A DNA stretch of 64,000 nt from Actinopolyspora lacussalsi (GCA_030803735.1 JAURUC010000001.1:3489501-3553500); one strand, 5' to 3'; shown: positions 52,461 to 61,806, counted from the stretch's first letter. The notes: generated by a model not told the origin, from the letters alone. A program made the numbers and translations.

Positions 52461-52533
52461 GCGATTTCTTGGGAAATTGACGCCCGGTGCGGCGGTGTGG
52501 CCCCGTGGGCGTCGATTTCTCGAGAAATCGCCG
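52461..52533. repeat. Hairpin repeat family, copies 7 and 8 (inverted pair)
   Basis: Copy 7 (GCGATTTC-TTGG-GAAATTGACGC, 52461-52483) is reversed relative to copy 8 (GTCGATTTC-TCGA-GAAATCGCCG, 52511-52533). The two can also pair with each other over about 25 bases with few mismatches, around a GC-rich loop. They lie in the convergent gap between the permease and cyclase genes. Confidence 0.85.
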
Positions 52534-52637
52534 TCGCACCGGTACCGCCTGTCGAGGCGGAACCATGCGGCTGAGCAGCGCGGGTGTCCCCGGTGCGTGA
52601 GTCGGATGCATTGCAAGGCCGGGCCGCTCGCCGCGTA

Positions 52638-52706
52638 GGTCGCTACTCAAGAGCCGGCCCAACGAAGCAAGGCGCCGACTCACGTGCCGGCTAACCGACC
52701 AGCTAT
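52638..52706 (-). repeat. 69-bp dispersed repeat, copy B
   Basis: Reverse complement of the segment at 7585-7653 with about 5-6 differences. As at the first locus, hairpin repeats follow on its downstream side, here 105 bp away, and the element lies at the meeting point of convergent genes, 23 bp from the cyclase stop. Confidence 0.9.
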
Positions 52707-52728
52707 GCAACGGGACCATACGAAACCA

Positions 52729-53925
52729 CTACGCAAGGCTGACGGCGTTGCGCCCGCCCGCCTTTGCGGCGAGGAGGGCCGCGTCGGCGGCCACCAGCAG
52801 GTCCTCCAGCTCGTAGCCCACCCGCTCGGTGGCGGCCACACCGATGCTGACGGTGAGATCGTCGAGTTCACGGTGTACTCCTCGCGTGTCCCGGGCGGGT
52901 ACGGACAGCGAGGCGGTGGAACTCCGGATGCGGTAGGCGATCTCGCAAGCGGCCGGGATGTCGGCGTCGGGTAACAGCACGACGAACTCCTCGCCGCCGA
53001 AGCGCCCCACCAGGTCGCCCTTGCGGACACTGCCACGCAGCATCAACGCCATCGAGGCCAGCGCGGCGTCTCCAGCCAGGTGTCCGAGCTCGTCGTTGAC
53101 GCGCTTGAAGTGATCGAGATCGAGCAGCAGGATCGCGGCCCGCTGTTGCCGGGAGCTCGCCCTGCCAAGTTCCGCGCGTGCCAGCTTGTCCCAGTGGACC
53201 GCGTTTACGAGTCCGGTCTTGCCGTCCCGTTGCGCCGAGCGCCGCCACTGCGGTAGTTGACCGGCCATGTCCAGCAACGCCATCGGTGGTGCGGCGAGCA
53301 ACGCACTGGCCGGGTGAAGCTCCATCGCCACCGCCAGCAGGATGCCGAGGGCGGCGGCGACGATGCCGAGCAGGACATCGATCGGATCCCCCAGGAACTC
53401 GGCCCTGGTCGCCCGTGGTCTGCGCAGTCGGAGCCCGAGTGCCACGATCGCGGCCCGAAGCAGCAGCAGGGTGGCCGAACCGGCGACCAGCAGCAGGGGG
53501 TTCCACCGCGGCTCGTGCCATCCGACAACCGCGCGGGCCGCGAACGTGGCCGAAACGGTGGCGGCGGTGACGAACATCCACCGGTACGACTCGCCGCGCA
53601 CGTCGAGCACCCCGTGCAGGGCGGGGCCCAGCAACAACAGCACGAGCATGTTCGGCGGCAGCGTGAGCATGCCGGTGACGAGATAGCAGATGTGGATCGT
53701 CCAAGGGTCCCGGCGCACCTCGTCGCGCAGCTGGATGGACAACGAGGTGCCGACGATCACGACGCCGGCGGTGAACGCGAGCATCCCGAAGCGGTGCAGC
53801 GTGTCGGACGTCGGAGGAGCGGTGGTCAGGATGACCGCGAACACCAACGACACGGCCACGACCTGCACCGCGAGTACGTAGACCAGCGCCGCGGGCCTGA
53901 GCCTCCACAATGGCCAGTACCCCAT
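52729..53925 (-). CDS. Membrane-bound GGDEF diguanylate cyclase
   Basis: A 398-residue protein with about seven hydrophobic helices over residues 1-225 forming a sensor domain of unknown ligand, then GGDEF. GRFGGEEFVVLLP (near residue 311) is the active site, and Arg-Lys-Gly-Asp five residues before it is a proper inhibitory RxxD site, so feedback control by c-di-GMP is expected. GGGGAGGAG ten bases before ATG 53925 fixes the start; the longer frame upstream is not coding. Confidence 0.9.
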   Translation of the reverse strand: MGYWPLWRLRPAALVYVLAVQVVAVSLVFAVILTTAPPTSDTLHRFGMLAFTAGVVIVGTSLSIQLRDEVRRDPWTIHICYLVTGMLTLPPNMLVLLLLGPALHGVLDVRGESYRWMFVTAATVSATFAARAVVGWHEPRWNPLLLVAGSATLLLLRAAIVALGLRLRRPRATRAEFLGDPIDVLLGIVAAALGILLAVAMELHPASALLAAPPMALLDMAGQLPQWRRSAQRDGKTGLVNAVHWDKLARAELGRASSRQQRAAILLLDLDHFKRVNDELGHLAGDAALASMALMLRGSVRKGDLVGRFGGEEFVVLLPDADIPAACEIAYRIRSSTASLSVPARDTRGVHRELDDLTVSIGVAATERVGYELEDLLVAADAALLAAKAGGRNAVSLA

Positions 53926-54418
53926 GAAACTCTCACTCCTCCCCTGCCGGGAGCCTCGCACAGATCCGGTCGGGTTCGAAGCCACACCCTGTGCCGCGTT
54001 CGATCCGAAGCGTCGATCACACGCGGAACCCCGTTTCCCGTTGGATGTCCGAGGTGATCGACTGGTTCCGTTCGGTGAACCCATCGGTCCGTTGACGGCG
54101 TCGACAGCGGCCTTCGGGAGCCCGTTCCGAACGTCGTTGTCACTCCGGAAGCGAGCCTCGGGCTGGGAAGGGTCTGTCGTGGCCGCGGGGAAAGCGCCGT
54201 TGTGCGATCGATAATCGGTTCGCCCACGCCGCACTAAGGCGAATAAGATTCACGCTTGGCTGGTTCGCACGTCACGACGTGCGGAGAAGAGTCACGGCGC
54301 GGGGCGAAAACCGGCGCGAAGGTCCTGGAGCGAACTCCGCGAAGGCTGGAACGAGGAGCCCGGCGCGCTCGTCGATACGTATGGCCCTGGCAAGTTCGCC
54401 GGAAAGGAACGCCGAAGA
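53926..54418. other. Divergent region
   Basis: 493 bp between the cyclase and histidine-kinase genes. An AT-richer spot near 54237-54257 may hold the kinase promoter. Nothing else was recognised. Confidence 0.4.
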
Positions 54419-55708
54419 GTGGGCAGCACGACCAGCGACAGCACGGACGGACACCGAAACCGAACCCTGTGGCCGAGAATGTGGCGAACACTCACGACGA
54501 CAGGCGAATCCCCGCACACCACGACGAACCGGGACGGACAGCTGGAAGCGGTCCCGGACGGTCGCATCCCGCTCTGGCGGGCACACAACGGACTACGCGT
54601 GATGACCCTGATCTACGCTTTCGTGTGGTTCCTGGTCATGCTGCCCGACTACCGCGAACCGGTGCTGGGTTCCTTGATCATGGCATCGATGGTGGCCTGG
54701 ACCGCGTTCACCATCTGGCGTTACAGCAAACCGTCGGGCCGCACGAAACGACTGGTGCTGCTGGACCAGTTCGTCACGACGGGACTGTTCGGGCTCTGCT
54801 ACTTCGTACTCACCGAGCACCAGCTGGAACAGGGCCTGCCGACCGTGGTCACCATGTGGCACGCCTCGATGGTCACCGCCGCGGCGGTACGGTGCGGCAT
54901 GCCGGGAGGGTTCGTGAGCGGCGCGGCCGCGGCGTCGGCCAATTTCGCCATGCGCGGTTACATCGATCCCAACATGTGGATGGACACGGCGCTGCACCTG
55001 GTGATCGGACTGCTGCTGGGGCTCGCCTCGGAAACCGCCAAGCGTTCCACCCGGCGGCTGGCCAGAGCGCTGCGCGCCGAGGCGGCCACGGCCGAACGCG
55101 AGCGGTTGGCACGCGACATCCACGACAGCGTGCTCCAGGTGCTGGCACGAGTGCGACGCCGGGGTGGTGAGCTCGGCGGCGAAGCCGCCGAACTGGCCAC
55201 CATGGCCGGTGAGCAGGAGACGGCGCTGCGCGCCCTGGTCTCCACCGGCCCGGCCGAACGCGGCGGCACGAGCACGGACCTGGCCGCGCGCCTCCGAGCG
55301 TTCGAGGGCACGGGTGTCAACGTCTCGGTACCGGCCACCGAGGTCACGCTGCCCGCGGAAACGGTCACCACCCTGTACTCGGTCACCAGCGAGGCCCTCC
55401 AGAACGTCGCGGAGCACGCGGGACCGGAAGCACACGCCTGGATCCTGCTGGAGGATCTGGGTTCAGAGATCGTACTCAGCGTTCGGGACAACGGTCCCGG
55501 TATTCCGGAAGGCAGACTGGAGGAAGCGGTCGCCGCGGGCAGGATGGGAGTAGCGCAGTCGATCCGTGGTCGGGTGGAGAGTCTCGGTGGGACTGTCACG
55601 TTGGACACCTCGGCCGGTGAGGGCACCGAATGGGAAATCCATCTCACTCGCGCCGATTCGCGGGACCGGGCCGTGCACAGTGGTGCACGGGAACGCGGGA
55701 ATTACTGA
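54419..55708 (+). CDS. MacS-like sensor histidine kinase
   Basis: A 429-residue kinase with a GTG start. Five or so membrane helices at residues ~60-205 are followed by a HisKA_3 dimerisation domain, ERLARDIHDSVLQVLARV, with the phospho-His near residue 231, and an HATPase domain (SEALQNVAEHAG, VRDNGPGIPEG, GMGVAQSIRG-like RMGVAQS). This matches the MacS kinase of Streptomyces. The regulator gene follows 11 bp downstream, making a two-component operon. Confidence 0.92.
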   Translation: MGSTTSDSTDGHRNRTLWPRMWRTLTTTGESPHTTTNRDGQLEAVPDGRIPLWRAHNGLRVMTLIYAFVWFLVMLPDYREPVLGSLIMASMVAWTAFTIWRYSKPSGRTKRLVLLDQFVTTGLFGLCYFVLTEHQLEQGLPTVVTMWHASMVTAAAVRCGMPGGFVSGAAAASANFAMRGYIDPNMWMDTALHLVIGLLLGLASETAKRSTRRLARALRAEAATAERERLARDIHDSVLQVLARVRRRGGELGGEAAELATMAGEQETALRALVSTGPAERGGTSTDLAARLRAFEGTGVNVSVPATEVTLPAETVTTLYSVTSEALQNVAEHAGPEAHAWILLEDLGSEIVLSVRDNGPGIPEGRLEEAVAAGRMGVAQSIRGRVESLGGTVTLDTSAGEGTEWEIHLTRADSRDRAVHSGARERGNY

Positions 55709-55719
55709 GGAGCGAGAAC

Positions 55720-56397
55720 ATGACGGGATCGGAGATTTCGGTGATGGTGGTCGACGATCACCCGATCTGGCGAGACGGAGTGGCGCGGGACCTCACCGAA
55801 CGGGGATTCCGCATCAGCGCCACCACCGGCGACGCGGTCTCGGCACTGCGCATCTCACGGACCGTGCACCCGGACGTGGTGCTGATGGATCTCAATCTGG
55901 GCGACACCTCCGGGGTGGAGGCGACCCGCCAGATCACCCAGGAAATACCCGGAACCAGGGTCCTGGTGCTGTCGGCCAGTGGCGAGCACGCCGACGTGCT
56001 GGAGGCCGTCAAGGCCGGGGCCTCGGGGTACCTGGTCAAGTCGGCCTCCGTGGACGAGCTGGTGGACGCGGTACGACGCACCTCGGTGGGAGACGCGGTG
56101 TTCACCGCCGGTCTGGCGGGCCTGGTGCTCGGTGAGTACCGGCGGATGGCGGTCACCCCGGACGACTCGAATCCGGACCCGCCGCGGCTGACCGAACGGG
56201 AAACGGACGTGCTACGGCAGGTCGCCAAGGGCCTGACCGCACGCCAGATCGCGAACAAGCTGGTGATCTCGCACCGCACGGTCGAGAACCACGTGCAGTC
56301 CACACTGCGGAAGCTGCAGCTGCACAACCGGGTGGAACTCGCCCGCTACGCGATCGAGCACGGGCTCGACCAGGAGGGCGAGGCTCCACCGGATTGA
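55720..56397 (+). CDS. MacR-like NarL/LuxR response regulator
   Basis: A 225-residue regulator: receiver domain with the phosphorylation site Asp57 in VLMDLNLGD and the Lys in GYLVKSAS, then a LuxR-type helix-turn-helix (LTERETDVLRQVAKGLTARQ, SHRTVENHVQSTLRKL). GAGGAG lies before the ATG. It is the partner of the kinase just upstream. In Streptomyces, MacR controls genes for membrane proteins and morphology. A hairpin overlapping its stop codon may end the transcript. Confidence 0.93.
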   Translation: MTGSEISVMVVDDHPIWRDGVARDLTERGFRISATTGDAVSALRISRTVHPDVVLMDLNLGDTSGVEATRQITQEIPGTRVLVLSASGEHADVLEAVKAGASGYLVKSASVDELVDAVRRTSVGDAVFTAGLAGLVLGEYRRMAVTPDDSNPDPPRLTERETDVLRQVAKGLTARQIANKLVISHRTVENHVQSTLRKLQLHNRVELARYAIEHGLDQEGEAPPD

Positions 56398-56414
56398 AGC
56401 CTCCCCGGTGGAGC
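56383..56414 (+). terminator. Terminator overlapping the response-regulator stop
   Basis: GCTCCACCGG (inside the gene's last codons) pairs perfectly with CCGGTGGAGC after the stop; the TGA lies in the 12-base loop. It separates this gene from the convergent ptsI, 47 bp away. Confidence 0.5.
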
Positions 56415-56444
56415 TTCGTGCACACCATGAGTAGCCGCTGGGGT

Positions 56445-58082
56445 TCATTCGAACGCCGCACGCGCCGCCGCCTTGGCTCCGGCGGCGTCCGACGCGGCGA
56501 GCGCTGCCTCGGCGGCTCGTTCACAGGCTCGCAACGAGGCACCGGCAACCGCCGACCCCACGGCGGGAACGGCCGTGGCGACCATGGAAAGACTGCTCAC
56601 GCCCAGCCCCACGAGTACCCGGCCGAGCAGCGGATCGGCGGCCGCTTCACCACAGACCCCGACCGACTTGCCCGTCTCGCCCCCGGCACGACCGATCATG
56701 GCGATCAACCGCAGCAGGGCGGGCTGCCAGGGGTCGTTCAGCCCCGCCAGCGCGCCGAGCTGCCGATCGGCGGCGAACACGTACTGCGCCAGGTCGTTGG
56801 TACCGATGCTGACGAAGTCGACCGCTTCGAGCAGTTCTCCGGCGACCAACGCCGCCGCTGGCACCTCGACCATCGCACCGACGCGGGCGATCCCGGCCGT
56901 CCTGGCACGTTCGGCGAACCAGGCGGCCTCCTCCGGGGTGGCCACCATGGGAGCCATCACCGAGACGTCCGCCCCCGAGTCCCCGGCGGCCGCCGCGATG
57001 GCGGCCAGCTGCCGGTCGAGCACCTCCGGCCGGTCGAACGCCACCCGCAACCCGCGCACACCCAGCGCCGGGTTGGGCTCGGCACCGGTTTCCAGGAATC
57101 CCAACGGTTTGTCGGCACCCGCGTCCAGGGTGCGCACCACGACGGGTTTTCCGGCGAACGGTTCGAGCACCTCCGCGTAAGCCGCCCGCTGGGTGGCGAC
57201 GTCCGGTTCGTCCTCGGCCGCGAGGTAGCAGAACTCGGTACGGAACAGCCCGACTCCCTCGGCCCGCGAGGAGACGGCTGCCGCCGTGTCCGCGGCCGCG
57301 CCCACGTTGGCGAGGATCTTGACCCGGCTCCCGTCCGAGGTGCCGCCGCTGCCGGTCCAGTTCGCCGTGTCGGCCCGTTCGGCGGCGCGGACCTCGACCC
57401 GCTCCTCCGACAGTCCGACCGCCCCGCTGTCACCGTCGACCTCGGCAGCGATCGCGGAGGTCCCGGCGAGCAGTCCGCGTACCGCCACCACGGCGGGGAT
57501 TCCCAACGAGCGGGCGAGAATCGCGGTGTGACTGGTGGGACCGCCCTCCTCGGTCACCAGGGCCAGCACGAGGTCCGGATCCAGATCAGCGGTGTCCGCG
57601 GGCGCCAGGTCCCGCGCGAGCAGCACGCTGGGCTCCAGCAGGGTGGGAACGCCGGGAGGCCGCACACCGAGCAGTTCGGCGATGATCCGGTCCCGCACGT
57701 CGTGCACGTCACGCACCCGTTCGGCCAGGTAACCACCGGTGGCCCGCAGGGACTCCGCGAACTCGTCGGCGGCTTCCAGCACTGCCCGTGGTGCGGGCAC
57801 CGCGCGCTGGCTCACGAGCTGCTCGGCGCGCGAGCTCAACGAGGGATCCATCGCCATCGCGGCGGTGGTCTCCAGGACGGCCTTGGCGTCTCCCTCGACG
57901 CCCGCGGCGCGTGCGAACAGTCCGTCGGCCACGGCTTGGGCGGCGGGTGAGATCCGCGCGGCCTCGGCTCCCGGATCCGTCACGGCGGGGGAGGCGGGGG
58001 GTTCGGGCAGGGGCTCGGCGACCCGGACCACCGGGCCGGCGGCCTGACCGTTGCTGACGCCGACACCACTCAATCGCAACAT
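56445..58082 (-). CDS. ptsI: PTS enzyme I (PEP-protein phosphotransferase)
   Basis: A 545-residue enzyme: phospho-His in TEEGGPTSHTAILARSLGIP (near residue 184), the PEP barrel with GVGLFRTEFCYLA, VRTLDAGADKPLGF, GTNDLAQYVFAADR and the late Cys of VGVCGEAAADP. It moves phosphate from PEP to HPr, the first step in sugar import. No HPr or enzyme II gene lies in the window. ATG 58082 gives the normal family start. The C-terminus is Ala-rich. Confidence 0.95.
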   Translation of the reverse strand: MLRLSGVGVSNGQAAGPVVRVAEPLPEPPASPAVTDPGAEAARISPAAQAVADGLFARAAGVEGDAKAVLETTAAMAMDPSLSSRAEQLVSQRAVPAPRAVLEAADEFAESLRATGGYLAERVRDVHDVRDRIIAELLGVRPPGVPTLLEPSVLLARDLAPADTADLDPDLVLALVTEEGGPTSHTAILARSLGIPAVVAVRGLLAGTSAIAAEVDGDSGAVGLSEERVEVRAAERADTANWTGSGGTSDGSRVKILANVGAAADTAAAVSSRAEGVGLFRTEFCYLAAEDEPDVATQRAAYAEVLEPFAGKPVVVRTLDAGADKPLGFLETGAEPNPALGVRGLRVAFDRPEVLDRQLAAIAAAAGDSGADVSVMAPMVATPEEAAWFAERARTAGIARVGAMVEVPAAALVAGELLEAVDFVSIGTNDLAQYVFAADRQLGALAGLNDPWQPALLRLIAMIGRAGGETGKSVGVCGEAAADPLLGRVLVGLGVSSLSMVATAVPAVGSAVAGASLRACERAAEAALAASDAAGAKAAARAAFE

Positions 58083-58954
58083 GGTCTAGACCATACCTTT
58101 CGGCTAGCTGTTCCCGCGACGCCGAACCTCCCGACGTCGTACGGGCTCACGGGATCACGAAACCCGTTCGAACGAAACAGTGACCACTCGCCCGGACAGG
58201 AACGACTCGGACAAGCACGACTCTGTGTGCGAGGGAACTTACTTCACTCGAACGAACCAGCGGGCTGCCGACAATAGGTAACTCATGAGTAGCCGCACGG
58301 ATCCCTGTCCCTCGTACTGACCAGCAGGCTGGAGACATGACACAACGAAACGTGACACACTCGCGAACCGTCGAACACTCCCGAGCACACCTCGCCGGCC
58401 CGGCACGGCGGGTTCACCGGCTCTCGCTGGGTGAACCGGTGGACACCAGCTTCGTCCCCCCGGAAACCGTCCCGAGGGCGGCCACCACGGCTGACCACTC
58501 GAGCCGGGAAAGCGGGCGCACGGTCACCACCGGACCGAAGAACACCAGGTTGACACTCGTGACCCGGCTCCCGTACCGCACCGGACGGTTACGCAGATAC
58601 CACGCGGACGGAAGGCACCGGAGAGTCTGCCCTTCACCCGGCGGATCAGGCTGAGCGCTCTCGCACGATTCGCGTATTTCGAACCGAATCCACCCGTTAA
58701 CCACACCCCCGTTCGGGGGTTATTGGGAGCGGAATCGCACCGTTTTCGGGTTCCTCGGGGTCACACTGGAATGGTTGCAGCTCGTCGATATCGCGCCATC
58801 GGCGATGGCAACAGCCGGGGTCGGTCGTAACGCCCCCCGTACGGCCGACCCCGGTCCTCGGCTCCGTGACGAACTAACGCCGCCGGTCCTCCCACGGTGA
58901 GAGCCAGCGGGAGGACCCGGCCGAGCATTCCCGAAGACCGGGCGGAGGCCGCGA
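58083..58954. other. Long intergenic region
   Basis: 872 bp. A plus-strand reading at 58337-58654 (105 codons, ATG, GGAG only two bases upstream) has actinobacterial codon bias in part but no known relatives and is not called. A small CCCCC-GTTC-GGGGG hairpin with TTATT lies at 58706-58724, and a 14-bp hairpin at 58812-58857 is likely the terminator of the glutaredoxin gene. Confidence 0.4.
58815..58854 (-). terminator. Terminator candidate after glutaredoxin gene
   Basis: A 14-bp stem with one wobble pair (CCGGGGTCGG-T-CGT with ACG-G-CCGACCCCGG) and a 12-base loop, 100 bp beyond the glutaredoxin stop. Confidence 0.5.
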
Positions 58955-59401
58955 TCAGGAGTCACGCAACCGCAACGCCCGAAGCGCACCGTTCACAAGG
59001 CCCGGTTCACTCTCCGGTAGCGCTGCGGGAGCGTGCGTCGCAGCGGCCTCGCGCACGGCCTCGGCCGAAGGGTTGACCGCCGACCAGGAACCGATCACCA
59101 CGGTGGGAACCGTCTCGTTGCCATCGGCGAGTTCCCGGACAGCGGCGGCCGCCCGTTCGTCCTGCCAGATGTCGGTCTCCTCGAAGCTCACGCCGTGTCT
59201 GCGCAGTCCGGCGCGCAGCGAGATGCAGAACGGACAGCCCGGGCGGGTGTAGACCAGCACGTTGCCGTCCTTCCCGGCCTCACCGTTCACCCGGTGCTCC
59301 CCGTCAGCAGCGTGGTCCCCCTCAGCAGCGTGGTTCGGGCTCTCCCCGCTCGGTCGCACGGCCCGCTCGTCGGAATCACTGGGGTTCTGTCGCCACGACA
59401 T
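58955..59401 (-). CDS. Glutaredoxin-like/mycoredoxin protein
   Basis: A 148-residue protein. A hydrophilic, His- and Glu-rich N-terminal stretch of ~50 residues precedes the thioredoxin fold: VLVYTRPGCPFCISLRAGL gives the CPFC redox pair, and ETVPTVVIG holds the cis-Pro. Mycoredoxins use mycothiol to reduce mixed disulfides. GGAGG six bases before ATG 59401 fixes the start. The C-terminal 30 residues extend past the fold. It lies downstream of the MMPL transporter gene on the same strand, 182 bp apart. Confidence 0.88.
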   Translation of the reverse strand: MSWRQNPSDSDERAVRPSGESPNHAAEGDHAADGEHRVNGEAGKDGNVLVYTRPGCPFCISLRAGLRRHGVSFEETDIWQDERAAAAVRELADGNETVPTVVIGSWSAVNPSAEAVREAAATHAPAALPESEPGLVNGALRALRLRDS

Positions 59402-59582
59402 CGGCCACCTCCGGCTCACTCGTCGTCCTTCTTCGGCACCGCCTCGGGCTCCCCGCGTCACGCTCTCGCGAGATCACCGGAGACGCGGCGTGATGTTCAC
59501 TCGAGCTTCTCGGCACCGTGGGCCGACTCCGGCGGCGGATTTCGACCACCGAACGCCCCGCTCCACGGTTGGAACACTCCGA

Positions 59583-61733
59583 TCAGCGCACCGATTCCGG
59601 TTCCGCTTCGTTCCCGGCCTCCGCTCCGGAGCGGCCGCCCCGTCGCCACGACCGGCGCGGCTTTCCGGGTGCCCACCATGACGCATCACCCAGCAACCGC
59701 AGCAAAGCGGGTACGAGGATCATTCGCACCACGGTGGCGTCCAACAGCAGCGCCACGATCATCCCCACCCCGATGAACCGCATCATCGTGACGCTGGAGA
59801 ACGCGAAGGCTCCGGTGACCACTATCAGCAGCAGCGCGGCAGCGGTGATCATCCGGCCGGTCCTGGCCAGCCCGGTGCGCACCGCGTCGGACGTGTCGGC
59901 ACCGTGGGCGCGCGCCTCGACCATCCTGGAGAGCAGGAATACCTCGTAATCGGTGGACAGCCCGAACACCACCGAGGCCATCAGTACGACGATGCCTACC
60001 GACATGGGGGCGGGAGTGACGTTGATCAGTCCGGCACCGTGTCCCTCGACGAAGATCCAGGTGAGCATCCCGAAGGTCGCGGAGAGGCTGAGCACGCTCA
60101 GCACCACGGCCTTGATCGGCAGCAGCACCGAGCCGAACGCCAGGAACATCAGCACCAACGTCGCCCCGACGAGCAGCCCCGCCACCCACGGCAGGGTTTC
60201 CACGGTGTCGCGCAGACTGTCCAGGTTCAGCGCGGTGGTACCGCCGACCAGCACCTCGGTGTCGGGTGGCGGTGGCAACGATCTGATCTCGTCGATGGCG
60301 TCGTTCGCCCGCTGGCCGAACGTATCCGTCTCCAGCCCCGCCTTGAGCACCACGACCCCGTCCCGGCCGCCCGCGACACGCGCCTGGCCGATACCGGGAA
60401 CCCCGCCGACGGCATCGCCGAAGGAGGCGACCCGCTGCCGAGCGGGCGCGTTCCGGCCGCCGTCCAGCACGATCCGAACGTTGTCACTGCTCATGGCGGG
60501 AAAATCGGCCCGCAGCCTCTCGATCCCCTGCCTGGCGGGATCGTCCTTCGGCAGGATCCGCTCGTCCGGGGTGCCGAACTTGGTCCCCAGGAACGGCGCT
60601 CCCAGCAGCAACAGCACGGCGAGGATCGGGAAAGCCGTCAGCATCGGACGTTTCATCACCGCGTCGGCGAACCGGTACCAGCCACGCCCGGGTTCGGCGT
60701 CGGTTCTACGCTCGCGGCGCCAGGGCACCGCTAGCTTGTCCACCCGGGAGCCGAGCATGCCGAGCACGGCGGGCAGCACCGTCAGCGAGATCACCGCGGC
60801 CAACGCCACCGAGGACATCCCGCCGTACGCCAGTGAGCGCAGGAAGCTCTGCGGGAACAGCAACAGGCTGCCCAACGCGATCACCAGCAGCGTGGCGGAG
60901 AACGCGACGGTACGGCCCGCGGTCGCCACGCTACGGCGCACGGCCGTCCCGGTGGAGTTGCCCGCCGCGAGCTCCTCGCGGAACCGACCGACCACGAACA
61001 GGCCGTAGTCGATCGCCAGTCCCAGCCCGAGCAGGCTGGCCACGTTGACCGCGAAGGTGTTGACGTCGGCGAACAGCGTGATCAGGCGCAGCAGCCCCAG
61101 CGAACCGAGCACGGCGGCACCGCCGACCAGCACGGGTAGGGCCGCCGCGACGAGACCACCGAATATGATCACCAGCAGTACCAGCACCACGGGGAGCGAG
61201 ACGGCCTCGGCCATCGCCAGATCGTGCTTGGAGTGCCTGCTCATCGACGCCTGCAGCGGGACGCTCCCCGCGACGTCGGTGCTCGCTCCGGCCACGTCGA
61301 GCCGATCGGCTATCCGCTCGTAGGCGCCGGTCTTGTCCCCCTCGTCACCCGCGAGTCGGATGGTGGCCAGCCCCGTGGTGTGGTCCGCATCGGTCAGCGC
61401 GGGGTTCGGGGTGCTCCAGTAGGAGTTGACCTCCCGCACGGCGGAGTCGGGCAGGTCGGCGAGCGTGCTCCGGATTCGTTCACTCAGCTCGGGGTTGTCA
61501 ACGGTCCCCCGCTCCACGCTGTAGAGCACCACCACGTCGCCGCTGGAACCGAGTACCCGCTCGGCCCGTCGCTGCGCCTCCGCCGCCTCGCTGTCGGGTG
61601 ACTCGTAACCGCCCTGGGATAATCGGTCGAACACCCCGAAACCCCAGATCCCACCCGTAATGACCACCAACAGCACTGTCACCAGCACCGGGAGCCTGCG
61701 CCGATACGCGAGGGATCCCCAGGAAGCGAACAC
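59583..61733 (-). CDS. MMPL/RND family transporter
   Basis: A 716-residue transporter with twelve helices in two repeats. The proton-relay Asp-Tyr pairs are in LGLAIDYGLFVVGRFREE and FGLSTDYEVFLLSRMVEAR, as in MmpL proteins. It has the two expected outside domains. Members export lipids, siderophores or drugs using the proton gradient. It is divergent from a TetR gene, with an imperfect palindrome between, so it is probably induced by a substrate that binds the TetR. The tail is basic and Gly/Arg-rich. Confidence 0.92.
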   Translation of the reverse strand: MFASWGSLAYRRRLPVLVTVLLVVITGGIWGFGVFDRLSQGGYESPDSEAAEAQRRAERVLGSSGDVVVLYSVERGTVDNPELSERIRSTLADLPDSAVREVNSYWSTPNPALTDADHTTGLATIRLAGDEGDKTGAYERIADRLDVAGASTDVAGSVPLQASMSRHSKHDLAMAEAVSLPVVLVLLVIIFGGLVAAALPVLVGGAAVLGSLGLLRLITLFADVNTFAVNVASLLGLGLAIDYGLFVVGRFREELAAGNSTGTAVRRSVATAGRTVAFSATLLVIALGSLLLFPQSFLRSLAYGGMSSVALAAVISLTVLPAVLGMLGSRVDKLAVPWRRERRTDAEPGRGWYRFADAVMKRPMLTAFPILAVLLLLGAPFLGTKFGTPDERILPKDDPARQGIERLRADFPAMSSDNVRIVLDGGRNAPARQRVASFGDAVGGVPGIGQARVAGGRDGVVVLKAGLETDTFGQRANDAIDEIRSLPPPPDTEVLVGGTTALNLDSLRDTVETLPWVAGLLVGATLVLMFLAFGSVLLPIKAVVLSVLSLSATFGMLTWIFVEGHGAGLINVTPAPMSVGIVVLMASVVFGLSTDYEVFLLSRMVEARAHGADTSDAVRTGLARTGRMITAAALLLIVVTGAFAFSSVTMMRFIGVGMIVALLLDATVVRMILVPALLRLLGDASWWAPGKPRRSWRRGGRSGAEAGNEAEPESVR

Positions 61734-61791
61734 ACGGACCTCCGGCTGTGCGGTCGGGGCCGTAGAGTGGCTACGACCCTGCCATTCCCGA

Positions 61792-61806
61792 GTTAACGGC
61801 GTTTAC
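61792..61806. promoter_or_regulatory. Operator candidate between MMPL and tetR genes
   Basis: GTTAAC-GGC-GTTTAC: the halves match at five of six bases. It is central in the 125-bp divergent gap. Confidence 0.4.

Noticed and set aside
56424..58297. CATGAGTAGCCGC repeated on both sides of ptsI
   Set aside because: A 13-base match is expected many times by chance in 64 kb, and the flanks do not agree.
58337..58654. Possible 105-residue plus-strand gene
   Set aside because: Codon use is partly favourable, but the ribosome binding site is only two bases from the ATG and the product resembles nothing known. Kept only as a note in the intergenic entry.
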